A DNA stretch of 29,431 nt, from positions 1 through 29,431 of the IMG/VR virus record IMGVR_UViG_3300037847_008323. One strand, given 5' to 3'. Both the position numbers and the translations under genes were made by a program. Under the pieces are notes generated by a model, which worked only from the letters and a program-made list of their open reading frames with translations, was not told the origin of the DNA and searched no databases. This DNA comes from a virus. Of this stretch, positions 1 to 7,984 are shown piece by piece (position 1 is the stretch's first letter; each line of letters opens with the position of its first letter).

Positions 1-1
1 C

Positions 2-2416
2 TTCTCTACCAGAATCTAGGAATAACCCATTAACAGTTCCGCTTTCATCTTGTAATTGTAACCTAGCATACTTATTACCATTTTTACTAGTTCTTTTTAT
101 AATATCAGTAAGAACTCCAACAAATTTTACATTTGAAATATCAGGCATAAAATTGTCCCTATCGTCTATAATTTTGCCCGCTGATGTAAAATCATCTCCG
201 CAATCAAATATATCCCTCAGATTGTGTGAGTAACTATACCCAAGAAGTTTTTCTTCGAAATGCCAGTTAGCGTATTTTATATGACTCTTATTCATCTCAT
301 AAATATTTTTATAAGGCTCATATTTTTTCTTAAATGTTTGAAATCTACGATCAGCAAAAAGTATTCTGTTGTCATCTCCAACAGCTTTATTTTTATAACT
401 ATCGTGTATTGAAGTTAAAATATCAAAATTATACTTTTCACCCAACTCAATAAAGTTTCTTTTTTCTCTATCTGTTAATATATTAAATGTTTGAGCTTCA
501 AGCACTAGTCTGCACCTATTTGTAGAAACAAAAGAATCTAGAAGACCTGCTTGTATTAAGGCAGATAAAACCCCAATGTTGAGACCTGCTTGTTTAGCTG
601 AAATAAAAACCTCATATTTATTGTCAAAACAGTCTTCTCTAAATTCTAAAAGTGATAATAAAACTTTATCTGAAACTCCTTTTATCGAGTTCAAACCATA
701 CCTTATATCTTTGCCTTCAATTTTAAAATCAATATCAGATTTGTTAAGATCTGGTGGTAGAAGTTTTATATCGAAGTAAGAAAGCTCTTGGCTTATCTTT
801 GCTATTTCTTCATGAGAATTCGGTTCGTATTTAGCATACTTCAACAGACTTAAAAAGAACTCCTGAGGATGATTAAATTTAAGATAAATAGTTACTGCCG
901 CTAAATAAGCATAACTAATAGAGTGCGATTTATTAAAAGAATAGTTGGCAGAATCTTCGGCAACTTTCCATAGAACTTCACCTATCTTCGGGTCTAATTT
1001 ATTTTCTTTTATCTTATCCTCAATTTTTGCTTTCCAGGCTGGCATCTGGTCTACTTTTTTCTTGCCAATAATTCTTCTTAGTTGTTCAGACTCATCTAGG
1101 CTAAATCCTACCTTTACAGCCATCTTCATTAACTGCTCTTGGTACAAAGGAATGCCTCCAGTATAGCTCAATATATCATCAAAATATTCATGGACCGACT
1201 GGAACTCGCCACTTCTAACATAATCAGCATAAAGATCTTTAAAGTCCAAAGCTCCAGGTCTAGCGATAGCTACAACGGCTGATAGTTGCTCTAAGTTTTG
1301 AGGAGCTATTGTTTGGCACACTTTGAAGTTTGTCTCGGCTTCAATTTGAAACAATCCTTGAGGACATTTTAATATTTTTAATGCAGCATAAATTGATGGG
1401 TGGTGAGGGTCTATAGATGATTGTGTGATACCTAACTGTTGACAAACGTCATTTACAACTGATAGGGTTCTAAGGCCCAATATATCAAACTTCACACTTA
1501 AGCTTGCAACATCATTCATGTCATAGCCAGAAACTAAAGCCCCATCATTAGTTAGCTGTAGTGGCATTATATCATTTAAATCATAGTAAGATATTGAAAT
1601 ACCCGAAGGGTGAACCCCTGTGTTTTTATTTAGCCCTTCTAATTTTTTTGCTATCTCAAATGCTTTATTATATTTTTTTGCATGTTTTTTGAAAGACTCG
1701 CTTTCTTCATAAGCCACATCTAAAGACGCAACTTTACCAAAGTGCTTTGGTATGCTGTCACTAATTATGTTAACATTAGTCTCAGAAAGCTCTTCTACTA
1801 TCTTGCCACACTCTTTCATGCATAGCTTTCCGCTAAGAGTATTGAGTGTTAAAATTTTAGATGTTCTGCCTTTGAATTTTTCTTCAATATATTCTATGAC
1901 CTCAGCTCTTCTATCGTAAGATATATCGTTGTCAACATCAGCTAGTAAACTTCCGTCGAGATATATCTCGCCGTTATGTTCTATTTTTCTAGCACGGCTC
2001 TTGGATACAAATCTTTCAAAAAACAAATCATGTTCTATTGGGTCTATATCAGTCACCCCAATAACATATAGTACTAATGAACCCGCAGCACTACCCCTTC
2101 CAGCTCCAACTGGAATTTTATTTTCTATACAGAAGTTTATAATATCCCAGTTTAGTAAAACATAATCGATAAACCCAAGCTCTTTAAATATATCAAGCTC
2201 TTCTTTTAGTCTACCGTAATAAACTTCAGCGTTCTCTTTTGTATCTATGCCTTTTTGTTTAACTTTCTTAAAACATAGTTTTCTTAAGAACTGATAATTA
2301 CTTGCGTCTTCTGTTGCTCCAACCTCATCATAATATTTTTTTTCTATATTAATTTCTGGTAGCTTTACGCCAACTGGAAATGGAACATCGTAAGCTGTAT
2401 ATTCTTTTATGTTCAT
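2..2416 (-). CDS. dnaE: DNA polymerase III alpha catalytic core (DnaE-type), lacks PHP domain, partial
   Basis: Replicative C-family polymerase that extends primers at the phage fork. About 805 codons are visible and the C-terminus lies beyond the left edge. The ATG at 2416 overlaps the stop of the upstream exonuclease gene as ATGA. Visible motifs include GRGSAAGSLV near residues 106-115, followed by VTDIDPIEHDLFFERF, and the catalytic acidic pair in ADVDND (D162, D164). Further on are the third aspartate in FDILGLRT, YQEQLM, FNKSHSISYAYL, a helix-hairpin-helix stretch (YGLNSIKGVS) and the start of an OB-fold (FVGVLTDIIKRTSKNG). In bacterial DnaE a PHP domain of roughly 270 residues comes first. 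This protein begins directly at the start of the polymerase region, and the PHP domain is encoded separately two genes upstream. C-family assignment is very secure; the split is seen directly. Confidence 0.95.
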   Translation of the reverse strand, partial: MNIKEYTAYDVPFPVGVKLPEINIEKKYYDEVGATEDASNYQFLRKLCFKKVKQKGIDTKENAEVYYGRLKEELDIFKELGFIDYVLLNWDIINFCIENKIPVGAGRGSAAGSLVLYVIGVTDIDPIEHDLFFERFVSKSRARKIEHNGEIYLDGSLLADVDNDISYDRRAEVIEYIEEKFKGRTSKILTLNTLSGKLCMKECGKIVEELSETNVNIISDSIPKHFGKVASLDVAYEESESFKKHAKKYNKAFEIAKKLEGLNKNTGVHPSGISISYYDLNDIMPLQLTNDGALVSGYDMNDVASLSVKFDILGLRTLSVVNDVCQQLGITQSSIDPHHPSIYAALKILKCPQGLFQIEAETNFKVCQTIAPQNLEQLSAVVAIARPGALDFKDLYADYVRSGEFQSVHEYFDDILSYTGGIPLYQEQLMKMAVKVGFSLDESEQLRRIIGKKKVDQMPAWKAKIEDKIKENKLDPKIGEVLWKVAEDSANYSFNKSHSISYAYLAAVTIYLKFNHPQEFFLSLLKYAKYEPNSHEEIAKISQELSYFDIKLLPPDLNKSDIDFKIEGKDIRYGLNSIKGVSDKVLLSLLEFREDCFDNKYEVFISAKQAGLNIGVLSALIQAGLLDSFVSTNRCRLVLEAQTFNILTDREKRNFIELGEKYNFDILTSIHDSYKNKAVGDDNRILFADRRFQTFKKKYEPYKNIYEMNKSHIKYANWHFEEKLLGYSYSHNLRDIFDCGDDFTSAGKIIDDRDNFMPDISNVKFVGVLTDIIKRTSKNGNKYARLQLQDESGTVNGLFLDSGRE

Positions 2417-3045
2417 AACTCTAAATCAAATAATTGTTTTTTGAAAATTTTGAAGTTCATTTCGATATCGTACATAGCATCATGAAGTTTTTTAGGGTCA
2501 TGGGGTATGTTGTATTTTTTCAACAGGAAACCTTGAGATGTTTTTAATCCTCTTTCTCTATAATTTAAAAGTCTATATTGCCAACTTATAAAGTTTTCAC
2601 CGTTGTAAGGTATTTCTTTTGCGATGGCTGTGGCTAAAGCTTTGGTGTCAATAATTCTATTTACATACTCCTGATTTAAATCACGGGCCATAGCTCTACG
2701 CCAAACATCGACCATGTAAACATCAAACCCTAGTAAGTTTTGGCCTACAATTAAATTCCTTTCATCAAATAAAACTTCAGAGAACTCCTCCCAGACTTTG
2801 TTAGGTGCTAAGCTTTTTTTGTTATACTCTTTTTTAGAGAATCCTGTAACTTTAGCAGCTCCTTCAGAAACATTTAAGTTAGGCCAATGTATAAACCTAT
2901 CAGCTTTTGCAATTATTTTATCACCTTCAGCTAAAATCCAGGCAATCTGCCAAGGTCGGGATTTAATTAAATTTAAACCCTCAGTTTCAGTATCAAAAAT
3001 TACGTATCTCTGATTTTTATTAAATCTTAAGTTATTATTAGTCAT
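2413..3045 (-). CDS. DEDDh 3'-5' exonuclease (DnaQ/epsilon-like proofreading subunit)
   Basis: 210-aa exonuclease of the DnaQ fold, presumably the proofreading partner of the polymerase core next to it. The catalytic set is complete: D18 and E20 in FDTETEG, D108 in GQNLLGFD, then H188 and D193 in LHDAMYD, which is the DEDDh pattern. It starts 8 bases inside the PHP gene (ATGACTAA overlap) and its stop overlaps the polymerase start as ATGA, so the three are probably translated as a coupled unit. In PolC enzymes the exonuclease is inserted within the PHP domain of the same chain; here it is a free-standing gene placed between the PHP and polymerase genes. No beta-clamp-binding motif was confidently seen. 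Confidence 0.9.
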   Translation of the reverse strand: MTNNNLRFNKNQRYVIFDTETEGLNLIKSRPWQIAWILAEGDKIIAKADRFIHWPNLNVSEGAAKVTGFSKKEYNKKSLAPNKVWEEFSEVLFDERNLIVGQNLLGFDVYMVDVWRRAMARDLNQEYVNRIIDTKALATAIAKEIPYNGENFISWQYRLLNYRERGLKTSQGFLLKKYNIPHDPKKLHDAMYDIEMNFKIFKKQLFDLEL

Positions 3046-3775
3046 TAGTTAATTTTGCATAGGATTCAAAACAAAACTCATCGCTGCCAAAGTGGTCTAA
3101 GTTTGGGCAACTTAATGTAGATGGTCTGCCAAATTTTCTACCACAAATTATTTTATATGTTTGAAGAGCTTCTACGTCCTCTTTCTTTTCATAAAAAATG
3201 CTTTTTACATCTTGAGTCTTGTACTTATCCTTGCAATAATCGCTTACATATTTATTAAGTATTGAATCAAATGGTAGATTATTATTTTCTAACCAAAAGT
3301 TTGGTTTTATTTTTGTAAAATCAGGCACACAATTTTTTAAATAGAATTGATTTTGATGTATAAAAGAATCGTAAAATGGTATTACTAAATCTAAATTTTC
3401 TTCTTCCCAAATAGAGTTTAGATAGCTAAAATCTACTTTACCATTACCTTCAAGTTCTTTAAATGAGTAAATTTTATTTAAAAGCTTACAGCCTTGATCG
3501 TTTTTTGCTAAAATTATAATCTTATTATCAGAGTTATAATCGTCTTCTTCTACATCATTACAGCAAGTTAATCTAAGTCCAAATACTAAATGTATTCCAA
3601 GTTCTTTGCATGAGTTATGGCACTTTACAAAGCCAGTCATGGAGTCCTCAACCAATAAAAGAAACTTATTATCTTGGCTTTGGTTAAGTTCTAATATTTT
3701 TTCTATCGTTAGGATACTTTTACCTATAGAGTAAGTTGATTTAAATACTGGAAGCATTCCGTAAGGATACCTCAC
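3038..3775 (-). CDS. Stand-alone degenerate PHP domain of DnaE
   Basis: 245 aa that align by eye to the N-terminal PHP domain of DnaE. The block VFKSTYSIGKS sits where DnaE has its first histidine motif and VHSDYS-like loop. LLLVEDSMTGFVK matches the AITD..N.YG.VEFY-type strand-helix, GIHLVFGLRL matches GIKPI.G.E, and IIILAKNDQGCKLLNKIYS matches the LAKN..GY.NL..L.S block. The late KYKTQDVKSIFYEKKEDVEALQ region matches ND.HF....D...H. The HxH and following metal-binding histidines are missing, so phosphatase or exonuclease activity is unlikely and a structural role is favoured. Translation from 3775 uses GTG. An ATG at codon 7 (3757), preceded by GTGAGG, is an alternative start. It ends 8 bases inside the exonuclease gene. 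Confidence 0.8.
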   Translation of the reverse strand: MRYPYGMLPVFKSTYSIGKSILTIEKILELNQSQDNKFLLLVEDSMTGFVKCHNSCKELGIHLVFGLRLTCCNDVEEDDYNSDNKIIILAKNDQGCKLLNKIYSFKELEGNGKVDFSYLNSIWEEENLDLVIPFYDSFIHQNQFYLKNCVPDFTKIKPNFWLENNNLPFDSILNKYVSDYCKDKYKTQDVKSIFYEKKEDVEALQTYKIICGRKFGRPSTLSCPNLDHFGSDEFCFESYAKLTND

Positions 3776-3787
3776 ATTATAACGCTG

Positions 3788-4813
3788 TCAATAAGAATGT
3801 GCAGGACAACCCTCATAATATTTAATTTCATAAGTACAATCCTCTGGAACTAAATCTTCTGTAAAATCCTCTTCAAAATAAGAAGCTATAACATCTCCAT
3901 TTTTGTTTTTAACATGATAGTAAAAAAAATCAAACTTCATAGAACAGTGCCACTTTGGGCTACCATCTAGCTTAAGCTCTCCTTTTTCTTTTGCAAAACC
4001 ACAAAGAAGTTTTCCAGTAAAAGATCCGTCATTAGGAAAACCTTTATTGGCCGCAAAATTACACCTAGCATGTTTTTGAGAAAAATTATCTAAATACCCT
4101 TGTATTTCTGTCAACTGTAATTCAAAGCCATATAACTCTTCATTGTCCAAAGGTTTCATTTGCATTAGACCTGAGTTAGATGATTCTTTGTCTAAATCAA
4201 ACTTTAAAAACAAGAACTCACTTACTCTTTCTGAATACTCTGGAAACAAGTTTTTAACAGCTAAGCTATACATTAAATCTTGTAAATTGTCTGTCGCATC
4301 TTTACCTTTAAAGACAGACTTACTTGTTTTAAAATCTCTAATTAAAGCAAACTTTTTCTTTTTGTAGAGAAATAGTTTATCTATGAATCCTCTTATCTTA
4401 TAGCATACTTCGCCATCATTTTTGACTATTTCAAAATCTTTTTCAGAATACTCTTTTGTTGGTTTGCCTAAATCACCGCCAAAGAAATCGTAAGTTAGAC
4501 CGTTGTAGGTCATTTCTTTGATAAGCTCTATGTTTTCAGGGTCATCCACCTGCTCCTTAACAGCGTGTTTCATGACAAGCCTTTTTATAGACGGCACTGC
4601 AAAGATGTCTTGAGCTTTTACAATTTGATTGTAATATTTTTTTCTTTTCTTTTCTCCTAATAATTCAAAGATCAAGTGACATATTGAGCCTCTCTTCGCG
4701 CCATCATTACTTTTGTCGGGTAGATTTAGCTTGTATTTACACCAATAAAGCCAGGAGCAAGACTGTGCGGTCTTGATTCTACTTGCAGAAAGTGGTGTCT
4801 CAGGAGGCTTCAT
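3788..4813 (-). CDS. PD-(D/E)XK exonuclease, Cas4/RecB-like
   Basis: 341-aa nuclease of the RecB/Cas4 type, likely a 5'-3' end-resection nuclease for phage recombination or replication. Motifs in order are RGSICH (H46), GFID (D145), RDFKTSK (D160, K162) and LQDLMYSLA (Q178, Y182), the expected H...D...DxK...QxxxY layout. Cysteines at 19 and 25 near the N-terminus and at 251, 271 and 290 near the C-terminus could hold an iron-sulfur cluster as in Cas4 and AddB, but the spacing is not canonical and this is only a possibility. There is no CRISPR array or other cas gene nearby, so a CRISPR role is not supported. It overlaps the primase gene by 14 bases and is followed 12 bases later by the PHP gene. 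Confidence 0.85.
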   Translation of the reverse strand: MKPPETPLSASRIKTAQSCSWLYWCKYKLNLPDKSNDGAKRGSICHLIFELLGEKKRKKYYNQIVKAQDIFAVPSIKRLVMKHAVKEQVDDPENIELIKEMTYNGLTYDFFGGDLGKPTKEYSEKDFEIVKNDGEVCYKIRGFIDKLFLYKKKKFALIRDFKTSKSVFKGKDATDNLQDLMYSLAVKNLFPEYSERVSEFLFLKFDLDKESSNSGLMQMKPLDNEELYGFELQLTEIQGYLDNFSQKHARCNFAANKGFPNDGSFTGKLLCGFAKEKGELKLDGSPKWHCSMKFDFFYYHVKNKNGDVIASYFEEDFTEDLVPEDCTYEIKYYEGCPAHSY

Positions 4814-5867
4814 TGCTTAACACTAAGGAGTTTTTTATCTCTTTTTTAGTGAAGCAAGGAGTGTTGTTTTTAACAAATTTTAAAATATAATCTAATTGTT
4901 TTGATTGATCTATGTTTTCAGACAACCAATTTTTTAAATCATATTTTTCGACATGAGCATCACCAAAGTCATTATATGGTTTTGGTGGGAATTTTACACT
5001 TAATATATTTAAATCAAAGTATTGCGATAATTTTAAATAATTTTTAATCGCCGCAATAAATCCTCTATTTTCCTCACTGCTGTCGTCATTATTAGTAGAA
5101 ATAATAATCCGATTGATTGGCATACCACTAAGATAAGAAATAATATTGCTGTTAACAGACAAGCCAAAAATAACCAAAATGTTTTTAATACCTTGCTCAT
5201 ATAATGCTAATGCGTCTCCTATGCTTTCAACTAAAATAACTTCTTGTTTTTCGATAATAGATTCAGCTACTTCAGTTTTTAAATTAAATGCTGGATAAAC
5301 CCAACTGTTTCTCTTGCCTATATGTTTCCATTTAGGGTAATTATTGTTGTCATCTACTTTTCTCCCTGAAAAGCCAATAATTTGTTTTTCTCTATTATAT
5401 ATCGGAAAAACCATTCTTCTATACATTTTACCCACGCCAGCTAATCCCACATCAAATTTTTTCTGAGTTTCCTCTGATATTAATTTGTTATTGTAAAATT
5501 TATAGTTTGGGAATAAATTTTGCAGACAGTCTTCGGGGTAAATTTTTTCCATTTCTAATGTGGCCTTTTTCTTGTAAGTTTTTACATCACTAAGATTTAC
5601 TTTAGATAATACACTTTTTAAATCCGTGCTATTATCTTTTAAAGTGGCTTTTAGTAGAGCCTCAAACGGTTTAGATCCTTTGTTTTCGACAAAATCCATC
5701 CATACGCCTGTATTCTTGTAAATCTTTAAGGCTGTTTTATTGTCTCCATCCCTATAAAGAGCTTGTGTTCTCCAGTGATCTCCGCAATCAATCAGCTTGT
5801 AACCTAAGCTCTCTAGTATTTCCTGGAACTGCTCAGAACTGGTCAAAGTCTGGGATTGTTTCTTCAT
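4800..5867 (-). CDS. dnaG: DnaG-like primase with zinc-less N-terminal domain
   Basis: 355-aa primase that would lay RNA primers with the adjacent DnaB helicase. The N-terminal region (about 10-75) has the outline of a CHC2 zinc-ribbon (HWRTQALYRDGDNKTALKIY, then VWMDFVENKG), but the zinc ligands are absent apart from a single Cys28. The RNA-polymerase basal region is clear around 147-175 (YRRMVFPIYNRE, IIGFSGRKV). The TOPRIM domain follows with VILVESIGDALAL (E214) and IIISTNNDD (D261, D262). Length is shorter than bacterial DnaG because no long C-terminal helicase-binding domain is evident. The ATG at 5867 lies inside the dnaB gene (35-base overlap), and AAGGAG directly abuts it. No later Met would preserve the N-terminal domain. 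Confidence 0.88.
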   Translation of the reverse strand: MKKQSQTLTSSEQFQEILESLGYKLIDCGDHWRTQALYRDGDNKTALKIYKNTGVWMDFVENKGSKPFEALLKATLKDNSTDLKSVLSKVNLSDVKTYKKKATLEMEKIYPEDCLQNLFPNYKFYNNKLISEETQKKFDVGLAGVGKMYRRMVFPIYNREKQIIGFSGRKVDDNNNYPKWKHIGKRNSWVYPAFNLKTEVAESIIEKQEVILVESIGDALALYEQGIKNILVIFGLSVNSNIISYLSGMPINRIIISTNNDDSSEENRGFIAAIKNYLKLSQYFDLNILSVKFPPKPYNDFGDAHVEKYDLKNWLSENIDQSKQLDYILKFVKNNTPCFTKKEIKNSLVLSNEAS

Positions 5868-7350
5868 CTCCTTCTGTGTTTAAATCAACTTCACCATTTA
5901 GTCTTCTAGATATGTCTCTTAAGTCTCCGCACTCACTTATATTAAAATTATTAAAATTTAAATTAATTGAGTTTTTTCTTAAAGTATCATTGATTCTAAC
6001 TGGCTCAACTGCACCAGCAATATCACTGCCAAGGTGTCTTGCTTTTACATTTATTAATTTATGAGTGCCAAACTGTGGCCCCTCTAACTCTATCTCATCA
6101 GCTGTTTTGTTTCTTAATATAAACATGTGAGAACAGAATTGGGTTATCCTATCTGATAATGAAACAATTGATTCATCATCAACTATTGATTGAGCTGTTC
6201 TGTTATTTGTTATACCGTATCTATTGGACTGAACAGAAGTAATCATAGGTATGACAGGCTCTCCATCATATATAATTTCTTTTTGAACGCACTTCTTAAA
6301 TTTATCCACCATTTCTCCAACTATCTGCCACTCTGACTTGTTAGCGGATGATTCTGATGTTGTTTTAATATAATCAAAAGAGAAAACCATTTTATTTCCC
6401 CTGCCGACTTTTGAATAGTAAAACCTTTTAAGTGTGTTGACCATTGAATCAACGTCCATGCCACCTACATTATAATAATAAAACTTTAGTTCTTTTATTT
6501 TAGGCCAAACACTTCTCACCTTAGATACTACATCTTTGCCAGCTTGTCTCCATTTGCCGCTTTCTAGTAAGTGCATAGGCACACCAGACAGCGCTGCACA
6601 CTGTCTCATAATAAGCTCTTCCTTGCTCATTTCACCATTGTCAAAATGTAAAACAGGTACGTCATATTCAAGGCTAACTTTGGTAGAGTAATCCATACAA
6701 AACTGAGTTTTTCCAACTCCAGATCTAGCTACTATAACTGTTATGTTTCCTGCTCTTAATAATGAGCCATAAATCTCATTAACCTTGGGGTGTGGCCCCA
6801 TCATTCCAAATTCCGTTAATGGGTTATTGCCTCTATCTTCCACCAAATTTTCCATCTCTTCGTAGATGTTAACTGGAGTATCATTGCCCAATTCATAAAG
6901 ATTAATCCTGGAATTGTATATTGAATCAGAAGCCTCTACTATGTCTCTATAAGAAGCCTCTGGGGGCATTTTTTTCATCTTACGAGCTATTTGCTCAGAC
7001 GACGCTAATATCTCTCTCCTTATAGAATATTTTTTTAATTCTTTCGCTGTCTTTATAACGTTGCCTTTTGGAACTTTTCTTAAGGCTAATGATTTAATAT
7101 AATCAGATGGATTTAAGTTATCTTCAAAAGATAAGCCCACCTCATTTACTCTTTGAGCTATTATTATTTCATCTATATCATCACCAGCGTTTACAGCTTG
7201 CTCAACTATTCTAAAGATTGTTGAATTTAGTGAGCTTTGATCAGAATAAAAATCTGAAACAGATATGAAATTACATATCTCTGTTAATGACGCAGGATCT
7301 TTTAAAAGACCTGCTAGTAATTGTTTTTCTAATTCGTAAGAATATATCAT
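5833..7350 (-). CDS. dnaB: Replicative DNA helicase DnaB
   Basis: 505-aa hexameric 5'-3' helicase that unwinds the fork. The N-terminal domain starts with the typical LEKQLLAGLLKDP, and the RecA-like ATPase domain begins near residue 190. Walker A is ARSGVGKTQ (K214, T215), followed by VLHFDNGEMSKEEL in place of the usual LEM. Walker B is MVFSFDYIK (D326). The C-terminal part includes a TSVQSNR-type sensor motif where bacterial DnaB has LSQLNR. The final residues are acidic. The start is the ATG at 7350, overlapping the preceding 77-aa gene as ATGA. The downstream primase gene begins within its 3' end, fitting a helicase-primase pair. Confidence 0.93.
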   Translation of the reverse strand: MIYSYELEKQLLAGLLKDPASLTEICNFISVSDFYSDQSSLNSTIFRIVEQAVNAGDDIDEIIIAQRVNEVGLSFEDNLNPSDYIKSLALRKVPKGNVIKTAKELKKYSIRREILASSEQIARKMKKMPPEASYRDIVEASDSIYNSRINLYELGNDTPVNIYEEMENLVEDRGNNPLTEFGMMGPHPKVNEIYGSLLRAGNITVIVARSGVGKTQFCMDYSTKVSLEYDVPVLHFDNGEMSKEELIMRQCAALSGVPMHLLESGKWRQAGKDVVSKVRSVWPKIKELKFYYYNVGGMDVDSMVNTLKRFYYSKVGRGNKMVFSFDYIKTTSESSANKSEWQIVGEMVDKFKKCVQKEIIYDGEPVIPMITSVQSNRYGITNNRTAQSIVDDESIVSLSDRITQFCSHMFILRNKTADEIELEGPQFGTHKLINVKARHLGSDIAGAVEPVRINDTLRKNSINLNFNNFNISECGDLRDISRRLNGEVDLNTEGDEETIPDFDQF

Positions 7351-7580
7351 TCCTCTTCTGGTTTTTCATCTCTATTTATAAAGCCTTCTAAAGCTTTTAG
7401 AAGGGCCAGTTCGGTCATTGAGCAATCGAACCTTTGATATATTAGTGGTTGTCCATTTTCTGATGAAACAGCCATAATTATCCCTTTATATTTATCTATA
7501 CCTCCAGATAATTCATATAATTTATCTACCATCTCTGATGGAATGCTAAATTCTACTTCTACGTCATCGTCTTCAATCAT
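7347..7580 (-). CDS. Small acidic protein of unknown function
   Basis: 77 aa, not recognised. It is strongly acidic at both ends (MIEDDDVEVEF at the start and a DEKPEEE tail), with a short predicted helix (EMVDKLYELSGG) and strands between. No cysteine pair, membrane segment or nucleotide-binding motif is visible. It is joined by ATGA overlaps to the nuclease gene upstream and dnaB downstream, so it is almost certainly expressed and may serve the replisome, for example as a loader or inhibitor. That role is inferred only from position. Confidence 0.65.
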   Translation of the reverse strand: MIEDDDVEVEFSIPSEMVDKLYELSGGIDKYKGIIMAVSSENGQPLIYQRFDCSMTELALLKALEGFINRDEKPEEE

Positions 7581-7984
7581 AGGTATATTTCTTGATCCAC
7601 AAACAAAGATGCTGTTATCTCATCTTGTGGGTATATTTCTGCTAGTTTTATATTGTTACTTTTACAAAAAAGCAGTTTGTCCTCATCTCTTTTGAGTTGA
7701 TCGCAGTACTTAAACCTGTTTTTATGAAAAAATTTAACATATTTTGTGTGCTGCTCTCCTTGTACTTCCACTGCTATTTTTTTATTAGCATTATAAAAGT
7801 CTAAAGTCAATCTACTTCCGACAACTCTAAATTCTTCGAATACAATATCATGTATCCAAAAAGGTTGCAAAAATTGTTTTACCCTAGTTTGAAATTTGCT
7901 TCTACTGGGTTTATCCCAGTTTATGAGGTATTTTTTTGCGTTTTTTAGATTTCTTTCTCGACCATAGACATCAATAAACTTCAT
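7577..7984 (-). CDS. Small PD-(D/E)XK endonuclease-like protein (VSR/DUF559-like)
   Basis: 135 aa. The central part LTLDFYNANKKIAVEVQGEQH has the D...(8-12)...ExQ arrangement (D62, E73, Q75) of small PD-(D/E)XK nucleases such as very-short-patch repair or DUF559 proteins. These families follow it, as here, with a helix and the K/R-x-x-D-x-x-K region (DQLKRDEDKLLFCKSNNIKL). The N-terminal 45 residues are basic and aromatic and may bind DNA. It sits between recA (TAATG overlap) and the 77-aa gene (ATGA overlap), which suggests a repair, recombination or junction-processing job. A homing endonuclease origin is possible, but the tight coupling to neighbours argues for a resident replication gene. 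Confidence 0.7.
   Translation of the reverse strand: MKFIDVYGRERNLKNAKKYLINWDKPSRSKFQTRVKQFLQPFWIHDIVFEEFRVVGSRLTLDFYNANKKIAVEVQGEQHTKYVKFFHKNRFKYCDQLKRDEDKLLFCKSNNIKLAEIYPQDEITASLFVDQEIYL

Noticed and set aside
3788-4813. CRISPR-Cas association of the Cas4-like nuclease
   Set aside because: No repeat-spacer array and no other cas gene is present; the neighbours are replication genes.
5765-6064. 99-aa plus-strand reading frame over the dnaB/dnaG junction
   Set aside because: Antisense to both genes; no protein family features.
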